DNA of 64,000 nt from Winogradskyella sediminis (GTDB lineage: Bacteria > Bacteroidota > Bacteroidia > Flavobacteriales > Flavobacteriaceae). Below the pieces are notes generated by a model. The model was not told the DNA's origin and made no database searches. It was given only the letters and a program-made list of their open reading frames with translations. The DNA is taken from assembly GCF_003387355.1 (NCBI RefSeq), contig NZ_QUNH01000001.1, positions 1,622,023 to 1,686,022 on the forward strand. Direction: 5' to 3'. Below are positions 26,297 through 35,165 of this stretch, piece after piece. Position 1 is the stretch's first letter. Every line of letters begins with the position of its first letter. The position numbers were made by a program, and so were the translations under genes.

Positions 26297-29200
26297 ATGG
26301 AACAAGTTGCACCTTATAAACCAAAATATAAAGTCCGTATAGTAACAGCCGCATCTCTCTTTGATGGACATGATGCTGCCATTAATATTATGCGTCGTAT
26401 TATTCAATCTACTGGAGTAGAAGTGATACATTTAGGTCATGATAGAAGTGTAGAAGAAGTGGTAAATACCGCCATCCAAGAAGATGCAAATGCGATTGCA
26501 TTAACGTCTTATCAAGGTGGCCATAACGAGTATTTTAAATATATGTACGATTTGCTCAAAGAAAAAGGAGCAGGTCATATTAAAATCTTTGGAGGTGGAG
26601 GTGGAGTAATTCTACCTGAAGAAATTAAAGAATTAATGGATTATGGAATTACCAGAATCTATTCTCCCGATGATGGTAGAGCACTTGGATTACAAGGGAT
26701 GATTAACGATTTGGTTCAACAATCGGATTTCGCATTAGGAGATGTATTAGATGTTGATGTCAAAAAACTTCATGAAAAAAATCCACAAGCCATTGGACGA
26801 TTAATTTCATCAGCTGAAAACTTTCCTGAGGTTGCAAAAGAGACTTTAGAAGCTATTCATACCAAAAATAAGAATTCAAAAACACCTGTACTTGGAATTA
26901 CTGGAACTGGTGGAGCTGGGAAATCGTCTTTAGTAGATGAGTTAGTAAGACGATTTTTAATCGATTTTCCCGAAAAAACTGTTGGTTTAGTGTCCGTTGA
27001 TCCTTCAAAACGAAAAACTGGAGGTGCACTTTTAGGAGATCGTATTCGAATGAATGCTATTAATTCTCCTAGAGTATATATGCGTAGTTTAGCAACGCGT
27101 CAGTCTAATTTAGCTTTGTCTAAATATGTAAACGAAGCTGTAGAGGTATTAAAAGCAGCGGAATACGATTTAATTATTCTTGAAACTTCAGGAATAGGAC
27201 AATCAGATACCGAAATTATAGAACATTCTGATGTGTCACTTTATGTTATGACACCAGAATTTGGAGCAGCAACACAATTAGAAAAAATTGACATGCTCGA
27301 TTTTGCCGATTTAGTAGCTATTAATAAATTTGATAAACGCGGTTCATTGGATGCGTTGCGCGATGTGAAAAAGCAATATATGCGTAACAATAACCTTTGG
27401 GATGTTCACCAAGATGATTTACCTGTCTATGGAACGATAGCTTCACAATTCAACGATCCAGGTATGAATACGTTGTATAAAGCTATTATGGATAAATTGG
27501 TGGAAAAAGCTCAGTCAGAACTAAAATCTACTTTCGAAATTTCAAAAGAAATGAGTGAGAAGATTTTTGTTATTCCACCTTCTAGAACACGTTACTTATC
27601 TGAAATTGCAGAGAATAATCGTGCTTATGACAAAACCGCGGCTTCGCAGGTAGAAGTGGCTCAGAAACTCTATGGTATTTATAAAACCTTAGAATCTGTT
27701 TTAGATGCTAAACCAGCATTGGATAAAGCCGGAATTGCTAGTGACGAGATAGATACAATTGCGGTTGAGAATAAAGATTTTGTAAAATTGCTTATTGCTG
27801 AATTCGACCGTGTGAAACTAAATTTAGACCCTTATAACTGGGAAGTCATTACGGGTTGGGACGAGAAGGTTAACAAGTACAAGGACCTTATTTATAGTTT
27901 TAAGGTAAGAGATAAGGAAATAAAGATTGAAACCCATTCAGAGTCGTTGTCTCACCTACAAATTCCTCGTGTAGCGTTACCAAAGTATCAAGCTTGGGGA
28001 GATTTATTACGTTGGACCTTGCAAGAGAATGTACCAGGAGAGTTTCCGTACACTTCAGGTTTATATCCTTTTAAGCGTACAGGAGAAGATCCTGCACGTA
28101 TGTTTGCAGGAGAAGGTGGTCCTGAAAGAACCAACAGACGTTTTCATTATGTTAGTGCAGGATTGCCAGCTAAGCGTTTATCAACGGCTTTCGATAGTGT
28201 AACGCTTTACGGTAATGATCCAGATTTACGTCCGGATATATATGGGAAAATAGGAAATGCAGGAGTTTCAATCTGTTGTTTAGATGATGCAAAAAAACTG
28301 TATTCAGGTTTTGATTTAGCTAATGTAATGACATCGGTTAGTATGACTATTAATGGTCCTGCGCCAATGCTATTAGGCTTTTTTATGAATGCAGCCATTG
28401 ACCAACAATGTGAAATTTATATAAAAGAAAATGGCTTAGAAAAAGAAGTTGAAGCAAAAATTGCTAAACTTTATAAAGATAAAGAACGTCCTTCTTATAA
28501 TGGAGAATTACCAGAAGGAAATAATGGTTTAGGGTTGATGCTTTTAGGTGTTACTGGTGACCAAGTATTACCAGCAGATGTGTATGAAGACATTAAAAAG
28601 AATACCATTGCACAAGTAAGAGGAACCGTTCAGGCCGATATTTTAAAAGAAGATCAGGCACAAAACACTTGTATTTTTTCAACTGAATTCGCACTGCGAT
28701 TAATGGGTGATGTACAGGAGTATTTTATTGAGAATAATGTGCGTAATTTTTATTCAGTTTCCATTTCTGGATATCATATTGCAGAAGCAGGAGCCAATCC
28801 GATTACACAACTAGCCCTAACTTTATCTAATGGTTTCACTTACGTAGAATACTATTTGAGTCGAGGAATGGATATCAATAAATTTGGTCCTAACCTATCG
28901 TTTTTCTTTTCTAATGGTATTGATCCAGAATATGCTGTTATTGGTCGTGTAGCACGTAAAATTTGGGCAAAAGCCATGAAGCATAAATATGGAGCCAATG
29001 CGAGAGCGCAAATGCTTAAATACCATATTCAAACATCAGGAAGAAGCTTACACGCACAAGAAATTGACTTTAATGATATCCGTACAACGCTTCAAGCTTT
29101 ATATGCTATTTACGATAATTGTAATTCGTTGCACACCAATGCTTATGACGAGGCTATTACAACACCAACCGAAGAATCGGTTCGTCGAGCAATGGCAATT

Positions 29201-29713
29201 CAACTTATTATCAATAAAGAATTAGGACTAAATAAAAACGAAAACCCAATTCAAGGCTCGTTTATTATCGAAGAATTAACAGATTTAGTAGAAGAAGCTG
29301 TATTACTCGAATTTGATAGAATTACAGAAAGAGGTGGTGTTTTGGGTGCTATGGAAACCATGTATCAGCGTTCTAAAATTCAGGAAGAGAGTTTGTATTA
29401 TGAAACGTTAAAGCACAATGGTAAATTCCCAATTATTGGTGTTAATACCTTTTTAAGTAGTAAAGGGTCACCTACAGTACAACCTGCGGAAGTGATTAGA
29501 GCTACAGAAGAAGAGAAGCAGTTTCAGATTAAAACATTAGAAAATCTACACAAATCAAATGATACCAACGCATTATTAAGAGACTTACAAACGAAGGCTA
29601 TTAATAACGAAAACATTTTTGAAGCTTTAATGGAGGTCTGTAAAGTCTGTTCATTAGGCCAAATTACTTCGGCTTTATTTGAGGTTGGAGGTCAGTATCG
29701 TAGAAATATGTAA
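26297..29713 (+). CDS. icmF: Fused isobutyryl-CoA mutase (IcmF), B12-dependent
   Basis: A 1138-residue fusion. An N-terminal B12-binding domain carries DGHDAA (H25 is the lower axial ligand), a MeaB-like G-protein chaperone domain has its P-loop at GTGGAGKSS (about 203-211), and the C-terminal acyl-CoA mutase domain spans about 560-1090. Substrate-pocket residues point to isobutyryl-CoA rather than methylmalonyl-CoA: Phe592 (YPFKRT) sits where MCM has Tyr, and Gln789 (DQAQNTCIF) where MCM has the carboxylate-binding Arg. It probably interconverts isobutyryl- and n-butyryl-CoA (valine or fatty acid metabolism). Monocistronic. Confidence 0.93.
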   Translation: MEQVAPYKPKYKVRIVTAASLFDGHDAAINIMRRIIQSTGVEVIHLGHDRSVEEVVNTAIQEDANAIALTSYQGGHNEYFKYMYDLLKEKGAGHIKIFGGGGGVILPEEIKELMDYGITRIYSPDDGRALGLQGMINDLVQQSDFALGDVLDVDVKKLHEKNPQAIGRLISSAENFPEVAKETLEAIHTKNKNSKTPVLGITGTGGAGKSSLVDELVRRFLIDFPEKTVGLVSVDPSKRKTGGALLGDRIRMNAINSPRVYMRSLATRQSNLALSKYVNEAVEVLKAAEYDLIILETSGIGQSDTEIIEHSDVSLYVMTPEFGAATQLEKIDMLDFADLVAINKFDKRGSLDALRDVKKQYMRNNNLWDVHQDDLPVYGTIASQFNDPGMNTLYKAIMDKLVEKAQSELKSTFEISKEMSEKIFVIPPSRTRYLSEIAENNRAYDKTAASQVEVAQKLYGIYKTLESVLDAKPALDKAGIASDEIDTIAVENKDFVKLLIAEFDRVKLNLDPYNWEVITGWDEKVNKYKDLIYSFKVRDKEIKIETHSESLSHLQIPRVALPKYQAWGDLLRWTLQENVPGEFPYTSGLYPFKRTGEDPARMFAGEGGPERTNRRFHYVSAGLPAKRLSTAFDSVTLYGNDPDLRPDIYGKIGNAGVSICCLDDAKKLYSGFDLANVMTSVSMTINGPAPMLLGFFMNAAIDQQCEIYIKENGLEKEVEAKIAKLYKDKERPSYNGELPEGNNGLGLMLLGVTGDQVLPADVYEDIKKNTIAQVRGTVQADILKEDQAQNTCIFSTEFALRLMGDVQEYFIENNVRNFYSVSISGYHIAEAGANPITQLALTLSNGFTYVEYYLSRGMDINKFGPNLSFFFSNGIDPEYAVIGRVARKIWAKAMKHKYGANARAQMLKYHIQTSGRSLHAQEIDFNDIRTTLQALYAIYDNCNSLHTNAYDEAITTPTEESVRRAMAIQLIINKELGLNKNENPIQGSFIIEELTDLVEEAVLLEFDRITERGGVLGAMETMYQRSKIQEESLYYETLKHNGKFPIIGVNTFLSSKGSPTVQPAEVIRATEEEKQFQIKTLENLHKSNDTNALLRDLQTKAINNENIFEALMEVCKVCSLGQITSALFEVGGQYRRNM

Positions 29714-29785
29714 GTAGCTTCATTTCAGTAGTAATAAGTCAAATTAATGGATTGTTGATCTGTTTTTTGAAAAATAATAACATCT

Positions 29786-29817
29786 TTTTGCATCTTTTTT
29801 AGAATTATTACGTCTAT
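29786..29817 (+). promoter_or_regulatory. Putative ECF (SigZ) promoter of the Cys-rich protein / sigZ operon
   Basis: TTTTG (29786-29790), then 19 bp, then ACGTCTAT (29810-29817). CGTCTA resembles the -10 of ECF sigma factors, and TTTTGCATC the -35. The same TTTTG-N19-ACGTCTAT occurs upstream of the rhodanese gene at 58071. The ATG of the Cys-rich protein is 26 bp downstream. Confidence 0.65.
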
Positions 29818-29843
29818 TATATGAACACATAAAAATAGATATT

Positions 29844-29945
29844 ATGAAAAATAAAGAATGCACGTGCGATTGTAATGGTTGCGCAAAAGGAAATTGTTTT
29901 GAGTGCACCTGTGACAGCTGCGCATGCTCAGGTTGTAATTGTTAA
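29844..29945 (+). CDS. Cysteine-rich metallothionein-like mini-protein (33 aa, 11 Cys)
   Basis: ATG at 29844 opens a 33-codon frame ending in TAA at 29945. Eleven residues are cysteine (positions 6, 8, 10, 13, 18, 21, 23, 26, 28, 31, 33), arranged as C-x-C-x-C-xx-C and C-xx-C-x-C-xx-C-x-C-xx-C-x-C clusters. This is the pattern of metallothioneins and other thiolate metal binders. The other residues are small, Lys, Asp, Glu or Asn, and there is no signal peptide, so it should be cytoplasmic. A terminator and then a sigZ-type gene follow, and an ECF-like promoter precedes it. It likely binds Cu, Zn or Cd or buffers thiols. The sequence does not match a metallothionein family I know. Confidence 0.75.
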   Translation: MKNKECTCDCNGCAKGNCFECTCDSCACSGCNC

Positions 29946-29952
29946 ACTAATG

Positions 29953-29992
29953 TTAGTTCGGGTATAATTTTTGTATCCGAACTAATTTTATT
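29953..29992 (+). terminator. Partial terminator between Cys-rich protein gene and sigZ
   Basis: TTAGTTCGGGTATA and TATCCGAACTAA form a stem of about 12 bp with a 6-7 nt loop and a following TTTTATTT. It would let the short Cys-rich mRNA be made in excess, with sigZ reached by read-through. Confidence 0.75.
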
Positions 29993-30003
29993 TAAATTAA
30001 GAT

Positions 30004-30543
30004 ATGACTACAACAGAGGTGTGGAGAATGTATGCAGACGATGTAAAATACTTTATTTTAAGTAAGGTAAAACACATAGATATTACAGAAGACATTCTTC
30101 AAGAAACATTTATAAAAGTGCATACTAAATTGCATACGTTAAAAGATGATCACAAACTAAAGTCTTGGTTGTTTTCTATAGCACGCTATACGGTTTTAGA
30201 TTATTTTAGAGAACGAAAATTAGAATTGCCTGTAGAAGCTGTAGAGGTGCATTTTGATGCTGAACCTCAAGAGCATACGGAACAAGATTGTTTAAGAGGA
30301 ATCATTAAAAACTTACCTAAAAAGTATAGAGATCCCTTGTTTTTATCCGATATAAAAGGCATGAAGCAACAAGAAGTGGCCAATCAATTGCATTTGTCTT
30401 TACCTACTGTAAAGTCTCAGATTCAACGCGCAAGAAAGCAAATAGCACAAGGGTTTATGGATTGTTGTGGTTTTAAGATGAATGATGACGATCATTTAGT
30501 TGGAGAAATTCAAGACAAAGCCGACTGTAAAGTATGCCATTAA
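30004..30543 (+). CDS. sigZ: SigZ-type ECF sigma factor with Cys/His-rich C-terminus
   Basis: A 179-residue sigma-70 family protein. Region 2 is at about 10-75 (DITEDILQETFIKVHTKL, SWLFSIARYTVLDYFRER) and region 4 at about 95-150 (LPKKYRDPLFLSDIKGMKQ, QEVANQLHLSLPTVKSQIQRA). Past region 4 is a 30-residue tail with C154, C155, C175, C178 and H179, which could bind a metal or carry a redox switch. No anti-sigma gene is adjacent, so the tail may do the sensing, as in the CRD-containing ECF factors of Myxococcus. The gene follows the Cys-rich protein in one unit and shares its promoter, suggesting autoregulation. Confidence 0.88.
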   Translation: MTTTEVWRMYADDVKYFILSKVKHIDITEDILQETFIKVHTKLHTLKDDHKLKSWLFSIARYTVLDYFRERKLELPVEAVEVHFDAEPQEHTEQDCLRGIIKNLPKKYRDPLFLSDIKGMKQQEVANQLHLSLPTVKSQIQRARKQIAQGFMDCCGFKMNDDDHLVGEIQDKADCKVCH

Positions 30544-30546
30544 TGG

Positions 30547-30554
30547 TATCTTTG
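30547..30554 (+). promoter_or_regulatory. -7 element of the DEAD-box gene
   Basis: TATCTTTG matches TAnnTTTG, 44 bp upstream of the DEAD-box ATG. It suggests the helicase-like gene is not only transcribed with sigZ. Confidence 0.5.
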
Positions 30555-30598
30555 TAGTTCTTAGTAAGCAATAAGTTTACGCATAAATAAATGCAATC

Positions 30599-31216
30599 AT
30601 GTCTTTCAAAAAATTACACCCTTTATTAAAGGAGTCTCTAGAAAATGCAGGTTTTGAAACTTCAAATGCCTTTCAGAAAAAAGTTTTGCCAATCTTAAAG
30701 GGAGGCTCTGATGCTTATGTGCTTGCACCTAAAGGGAGTGGAAAAACTACCGCACTAATTATTGCCACCATTCACAAATTAAAAGCGCAGGCGTTTGAAG
30801 ATTCTCCACGCGCTATAATAGTTGTAAAAGATAAAATTGACGCTCTTGCTTTAAAAGAAGAATTTGAAAAATTTACAAAAAATACAGATTTAAGGGTGTA
30901 TGCGCTTTACGATGAGTACGATATTGAAAAGCAGAAAAACGAGGTATATTTTGGACAAGATATCGTCATTGCTTCTCCTGCTAGATTGAGTAAATTATAT
31001 TTTTTAAATGGTATACACTTAGGCGAAGTGCAACTGTTTGCTATTGAAGATGCCGATTATTTAGGTCGAAATAATGCGTACAATCTTATTTTAAGATTAT
31101 CCGAAAGTCTTAGTAAATGTCAATTTATAATTAATGCCGATGAGATGTATTCTAAGATTAAAAATTATCAACATAACTTTATGAGTAATGCGCACATCGT
31201 TGCCAAGAAGAAGTAA
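30599..31216 (+). CDS. Half-length DEAD/DEAH-box protein (first RecA domain only)
   Basis: At 205 residues this protein has only the N-terminal RecA-like domain of a DEAD-box RNA helicase. It has a Q-motif region (NAFQKKVLPILKGG), motif I APKGSGKTT, motif Ib VIASPARLS and motif II IEDAD, a variant of DEAD. Motifs IV-VI and the second RecA domain are absent, and the stop is followed at once by a convergent gene. The frame is clean with no decay, so this is probably a stable short family rather than a recent truncation. It cannot be a normal helicase; it may bind RNA or ATP, or act with a partner. Confidence 0.82.
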   Translation: MSFKKLHPLLKESLENAGFETSNAFQKKVLPILKGGSDAYVLAPKGSGKTTALIIATIHKLKAQAFEDSPRAIIVVKDKIDALALKEEFEKFTKNTDLRVYALYDEYDIEKQKNEVYFGQDIVIASPARLSKLYFLNGIHLGEVQLFAIEDADYLGRNNAYNLILRLSESLSKCQFIINADEMYSKIKNYQHNFMSNAHIVAKKK

Positions 31217-31217
31217 C

Positions 31218-31613
31218 TTAAAGCGTTAACATCCAAGTACGTTGTAGTTTTCTGAATTTTTTTAATTCACCACGCAGAATTGGTAAGTAATCTTTCCCAT
31301 TACTATTAGATTTCTCTAGCCTTTTACAATTAATATAAAGTCTTGTTGTTAAACGCTCTAAACTTTCGAGGTGTTTACTTTTTTTATGAGAACAAGATTC
31401 TTGTTGTGCACTTATAATTTGTGGTGCTAAATTTGTAGATTGTTGAACGATATCTCCTGAGAAATAAATATTATTATCTTCCGTACCATCTGTATTTAAA
31501 TACGCCAAATCTTGATTGAGATAAGTCGATATACTTCGTGAGAGTACAATGATATCTATGGCCTTTTTGTAAATAGGCAAATCAGACAAATGAGATGGTA
31601 GGTGGTAACTCAT
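31218..31613 (-). CDS. Hypothetical helical protein (131 aa)
   Basis: A helical protein starting MSYHLPSHLSDLPIYKKAID. LPIYKKAIDIIVLSRSIST, ENIYFSGDIVQQSTNLAPQI-like and LRGELKKFRKLQRTWML segments suggest a four-helix bundle. In flavobacterial genomes, proteins of this sort are annotated as hypothetical or four-helix-bundle. No signal peptide, membrane segment or catalytic motif is seen. It is convergent with the DEAD-box gene with a 1-bp gap. Confidence 0.6.
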   Translation of the reverse strand: MSYHLPSHLSDLPIYKKAIDIIVLSRSISTYLNQDLAYLNTDGTEDNNIYFSGDIVQQSTNLAPQIISAQQESCSHKKSKHLESLERLTTRLYINCKRLEKSNSNGKDYLPILRGELKKFRKLQRTWMLTL

Positions 31614-31730
31614 AATATTAATAGCAATTGTAACGAAATTAAGAACTAAATTTTAAATTTATCTTTAGTATTTAAAGTCAATTTGTATATTTACTTTAAA
31701 TTTTAAATAATTTTAGTTAATTTTCTTTAA

Positions 31731-32174
31731 ATGAGCATTGATAATTTAAATTGGAAGATTTTAAAGTGTTTACAACAAAATGCACGTATGTCTAATGCAG
31801 AAATCGGAAGGCGTGTTGGTATAACTTCGCCTGCAGTTTCTGAGCGCATAAAAAAAATGGAGGATGCTGAAATTATTCAAGGCTATACAACGTTTGTATC
31901 TCCATTTGAAGCTGGTTATCAATTGAAAGCCTTAATTACGCTAAGAGCTTTTATGGGTATGTTAAAGCCGTTTTTAGAAAAGGTTAAAACCTACGATGAG
32001 GTTGTAAATTGTTATCGTATAACGGGTAATGAAAACATTGTTATGGAAGTCGTCTTAAAAAATCAAAAACATTTAGAAATTTTTATAGACCAATTGATTA
32101 GTTATGGGGAAACTAAGACCCAAATTGTACTTTCTCATGTTGTAAAATACAGTGAAGTAAAACCTGTAAAATAA
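31731..32174 (+). CDS. Lrp/AsnC family transcriptional regulator
   Basis: A 147-residue regulator with an N-terminal HTH (about 1-50, NARMSNAEIGRRVGITSPAVSERIK-like) and a C-terminal RAM/ligand-binding domain (about 65-145, LRAFMGMLKPFLEKV, GNENIVMEVV). Lrp proteins form octamers and respond to amino acids or related small molecules. It is divergent from the 131-residue hypothetical gene and convergent with ypdA; targets cannot be read from the sequence. Confidence 0.93.
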   Translation: MSIDNLNWKILKCLQQNARMSNAEIGRRVGITSPAVSERIKKMEDAEIIQGYTTFVSPFEAGYQLKALITLRAFMGMLKPFLEKVKTYDEVVNCYRITGNENIVMEVVLKNQKHLEIFIDQLISYGETKTQIVLSHVVKYSEVKPVK

Positions 32175-32217
32175 ACCTACAATTAGATTTATTTTACAAG
32201 TTAAAGCACCTTTATAA

Positions 32218-33192
32218 TTACGCTAGGTTTTCTGCGATATGTTCTGCGATGATTTTAGCATGTATTCTAGAGTTTTCAATAAACCATTTATGCGTTTCTC
32301 GACCTCCACAAATAACACCAGCTAAATACAATCCTTTCACATTAGATTCCATGGTGATAGAATTATACTTTGGGATGGATTTACCATCTTTAGAGAGCGC
32401 TATACCTGCGTTTTCTAAAAACGATAGGTTTGGTCTGTAGCCTGTGAGTGCAATTACATAATCATTAGCGATAGTTTTTTGACCATCTGGAGTTTTTATG
32501 ACAATTTCTTTTGCTTTTATTTCTTCAATTTCAGAATTAAAATAGGCTTTAATACTTCCTTCTTCTATACGATTAATGATGTCTGGTTTTACCCAATATT
32601 TTACACGTTCTCCAATCGCACTTCCTCTAATTATCATGGTAACGTTTCCGCCTTTTCTATAAATTTCTAAAGCTGCATCTACAGAAGAGTTACTTGCTCC
32701 TACAACGGCAATATCTTGCAGTAAAAACGGATGTGCTTCTTTGTAATAATGAAATACTTTGGGTAAATGTTCTCCTTCTACATTTAAAAGATTAGGGATG
32801 TCATAAAACCCTGTAGAAATAATAACTTTCTTCGCTATATAAGTGTTGAGGTCAGAAACAACCTTAAACCCATAGTCTGTTTTATTAAGTTTTTGTACGT
32901 TTTCGTAGAGATTAATTTTTAAAGCATTAGAGGTCGTGACACGTCTATAATATTCTAAAGCCTCATTCCGTGTGGGTTTTGGGTTATTACTTATAAATGG
33001 TATGTTGTCGATTTCTAATTTCTCTGATGTTGAGAAAAAGGTCATGTTTAATGGGTAATTAAACAGAGAATTAGTCAAGGCACCTTTTTCGAGGACAATA
33101 TAATTTAAGTTTCGTTTTTTACATTCTAGTGCACAAGCGATACCAATTGGTCCGGCTCCTATAATGACTATATCTATATGTGTTGTTTCCAT
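32218..33192 (-). CDS. ypdA: YpdA-type bacillithiol disulfide reductase
   Basis: A 324-residue FAD/NAD(P)H-dependent reductase. It has two nucleotide-binding motifs, GAGPIG (12-17, FAD) and GASNSS (165-170, NADPH), and family segments FNYPLNMTFFSTSEKLEI, STGFYDIPN and GVICGGRETHKWFIENSR. It lacks the CxxC of thioredoxin reductase, as expected for YpdA/Bdr, which reduces bacillithiol disulfide in the cytoplasm. It follows a VOC-family gene by 9 bp, forming an operon. Presence of bacillithiol synthesis genes is inferred; none is in the window. Confidence 0.88.
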   Translation of the reverse strand: METTHIDIVIIGAGPIGIACALECKKRNLNYIVLEKGALTNSLFNYPLNMTFFSTSEKLEIDNIPFISNNPKPTRNEALEYYRRVTTSNALKINLYENVQKLNKTDYGFKVVSDLNTYIAKKVIISTGFYDIPNLLNVEGEHLPKVFHYYKEAHPFLLQDIAVVGASNSSVDAALEIYRKGGNVTMIIRGSAIGERVKYWVKPDIINRIEEGSIKAYFNSEIEEIKAKEIVIKTPDGQKTIANDYVIALTGYRPNLSFLENAGIALSKDGKSIPKYNSITMESNVKGLYLAGVICGGRETHKWFIENSRIHAKIIAEHIAENLA

Positions 33193-33201
33193 ATGCTGTT
33201 T

Positions 33202-33579
33202 TTAATTAACTCTCCACGGTGGATTTTTACGATATTTTCCTGCATGGTAAATGATGATTGGGTTACCATCAGGATCTTTGAGGTGTACTTCTTGCCAAAG
33301 CCAAGATTGTTCTTTAACTTCAGAATTAAAAGTAATACCTTTTTCTTGAAGTTCTAAAACTGTTTTAGATAGGTTTTCAACTTCAAAATAGAGGGTTACC
33401 CCTTTATTAATGATTAAGTCTTCGGTGTGATGAATAGAAAAGGTAGACTCTCCATCTGGGCATTCTAATCGTGCATATCTTGGTAAAGCATCAACGATGA
33501 GTTTAAGTCCTAGTTTTTTATAAAATCTTACAGATGTTCTTGTATCAAATGATAATATTGTAATCTGATTTAAGTTCAT
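33202..33579 (-). CDS. VOC (glyoxalase/dioxygenase superfamily) protein
   Basis: A 125-residue protein with the two beta-alpha-beta-beta-beta units of the VOC fold (ILSFDTRTSVRFYKKLGLKL and VTLYFEVENLSKTVLELQEKG). C-terminal residues read VHLKDPDGNPIIIYHAG. Possible metal ligands include His and Glu residues but are not certain. It is the first gene of an operon with ypdA, so a thiol-dependent detoxification role, perhaps using bacillithiol, is a reasonable guess but not shown. Confidence 0.82.
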   Translation of the reverse strand: MNLNQITILSFDTRTSVRFYKKLGLKLIVDALPRYARLECPDGESTFSIHHTEDLIINKGVTLYFEVENLSKTVLELQEKGITFNSEVKEQSWLWQEVHLKDPDGNPIIIYHAGKYRKNPPWRVN

Positions 33580-34015
33580 TATAAATTGCGTTTTATAAGA
33601 TTAAGTAACCATGTGATAGAGGCTAATAAATTCTAAGAATCCATGATGGCGCAATTGATTTGAGCTGAATAGTCTTATTAGTCCATCTTTATTTTTAGTT
33701 CTATTATAAAAACTAAAGTAAAAAATATGGCTTATAATGCTAAATAACTTCTATAGAAATCTTTTTTGTTGTTCTTAAAACAAAGGTATCAATGTAAGAC
33801 AAACCTATCAAATTGGTTGAAGTTAAAAATACTAGTCTTATTATAAAAATACCGAAATAAACCTTAAATATTTAGATGAAACAACACTTCTTAAAATGCG
33901 ATTTGTACGATGCATTTTTTGTTTCTAAATATGTTATATGTCGCATTTCAAATATTAAAATTAGCACGCTGTATATAAACATTAATTGTATTTTTGATTT
34001 TTAAATCAATTTGAA
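33580..34015. other. Intergenic region with one -7 element
   Basis: These 436 bp separate the divergent VOC gene and DUF1684 gene. TATTTTTG at 33989-33996 is a good -7 for the DUF1684 gene, 19 bp before its ATG. The rest is AT-rich and I found no ORF or RNA fold in it. Confidence 0.5.
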
Positions 34016-34615
34016 ATGAAGAATTTAGTAGTATATATTTTAGTTCTATTTACCTTTAGTTGTACTGAAAATAAAAAGATGATTAAAGGGGAAACGCCAT
34101 TTCAGAGAAAAATGAATGCCGAGTTTAAAGATGCCTCAAGATCTCCGTTAAAATCCAAAGATTTAAAAAATTTTGAAGGCTTAGATTTCTTTCCTTATGA
34201 TTCTACTTATGTGGTCACAGCAACATTAAAGCGTACACCAGATAGTAAATGGTTTAATATGAAAACCAGTACAGATCGTTTATCTAAAGAACGGATTTTG
34301 GGAGTTTTAACTTTTGAATTAAAAGGGCAGACCTATCAATTAAATGCTTACCAAGGTGAAGAACTAATGCAAACCGAAGGTTTTGAAAATTACTTGTTTT
34401 TACCATTTCTAGATCATACTAATGGAGTTTCAACCTATGGAGGTGGACGTTATATTGATTTAGAAATTCCGGAAGGAGACATTATAGAAATAGATTTTAA
34501 TTCGGCATATAACCCATTATGTGCATATAATGAAAAGTATTCTTGCCCAATTGTACCGCGTGCAAATTACGTTGATATGGCTGTTGAAGCAGGAGTTAAA
34601 GCTTTTAAAAAGTAA
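34016..34615 (+). CDS. DUF1684 domain-containing lipoprotein
   Basis: A 199-residue protein with a short signal peptide and lipobox (LFTFSC, Cys at 16), so a probable lipoprotein. The DUF1684 core reads FFPYDSTYVVTATLKRT, LGVLTFELKGQTYQLNAY, LFLPFLDHTNG and a C-terminal FNSAYNPLCAYNEKYSCPI, all typical. The DUF1684 function is unknown. It stands alone. Confidence 0.88.
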   Translation: MKNLVVYILVLFTFSCTENKKMIKGETPFQRKMNAEFKDASRSPLKSKDLKNFEGLDFFPYDSTYVVTATLKRTPDSKWFNMKTSTDRLSKERILGVLTFELKGQTYQLNAYQGEELMQTEGFENYLFLPFLDHTNGVSTYGGGRYIDLEIPEGDIIEIDFNSAYNPLCAYNEKYSCPIVPRANYVDMAVEAGVKAFKK

Positions 34616-34685
34616 AAGAAATTTTGCCTCACAGTTTATTGTATACAATGAGTTATAGAAATGCTAAAATGCTATTTATAAGGTG

Positions 34686-35159
34686 TTATAAATTTTTCTC
34701 AACTAAATAGTTTTCAAAGATGACACCTTTATAATTTTTCTTGTGTTTTTTGATGACTTCAAAATACCTATTGTCAAAAAATGGTATAGCTGTTTTATTG
34801 ATATCAGATTTTAAAACGTCATAATCATTCATCATTGCTTGCGATTCCATTATACGTAGTAACTTAGAGCCGATACCTTGACGTTTATAGTCCTTATGTA
34901 CATATAGCCCTTCTATAAAATTACCGTTTTTAAGATACCCAAAACCAACCATAGTCGTGTCAATTTGGGCCACAATAAAATAGAGTTTTTGAATGCGTTT
35001 TTCCCAAGCTTCGATATCATCTGCTCCAGATGCCCAAACATTCATCTGTTTTTCGGAAAAATGCTTAGAAGTCACATAAGGAATTGTAGCCCTAAAAAGT
35101 GCTGTAATTTCTGGGATGTCTTCTTGTGTTGCTGGTCTTATTTCTACCGTCTTTTTCAA
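34686..35159 (-). CDS. GNAT family N-acetyltransferase
   Basis: A 157-residue single-domain acetyltransferase. The acetyl-CoA-binding motif A is IEGLYVHKDYKRQGIGSKLL (Q-x-x-G-x-G/A), with DIPEITALFRATIPYVT at the N-terminus. The C-terminus reads FFDNRYFEVIKKHKK. The substrate is unknown. It lies 6 bp after kdsA on the same strand, so it is probably co-transcribed with it. Confidence 0.85.
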   Translation of the reverse strand: MKKTVEIRPATQEDIPEITALFRATIPYVTSKHFSEKQMNVWASGADDIEAWEKRIQKLYFIVAQIDTTMVGFGYLKNGNFIEGLYVHKDYKRQGIGSKLLRIMESQAMMNDYDVLKSDINKTAIPFFDNRYFEVIKKHKKNYKGVIFENYLVEKNL

Positions 35160-35165
35160 AATGTC

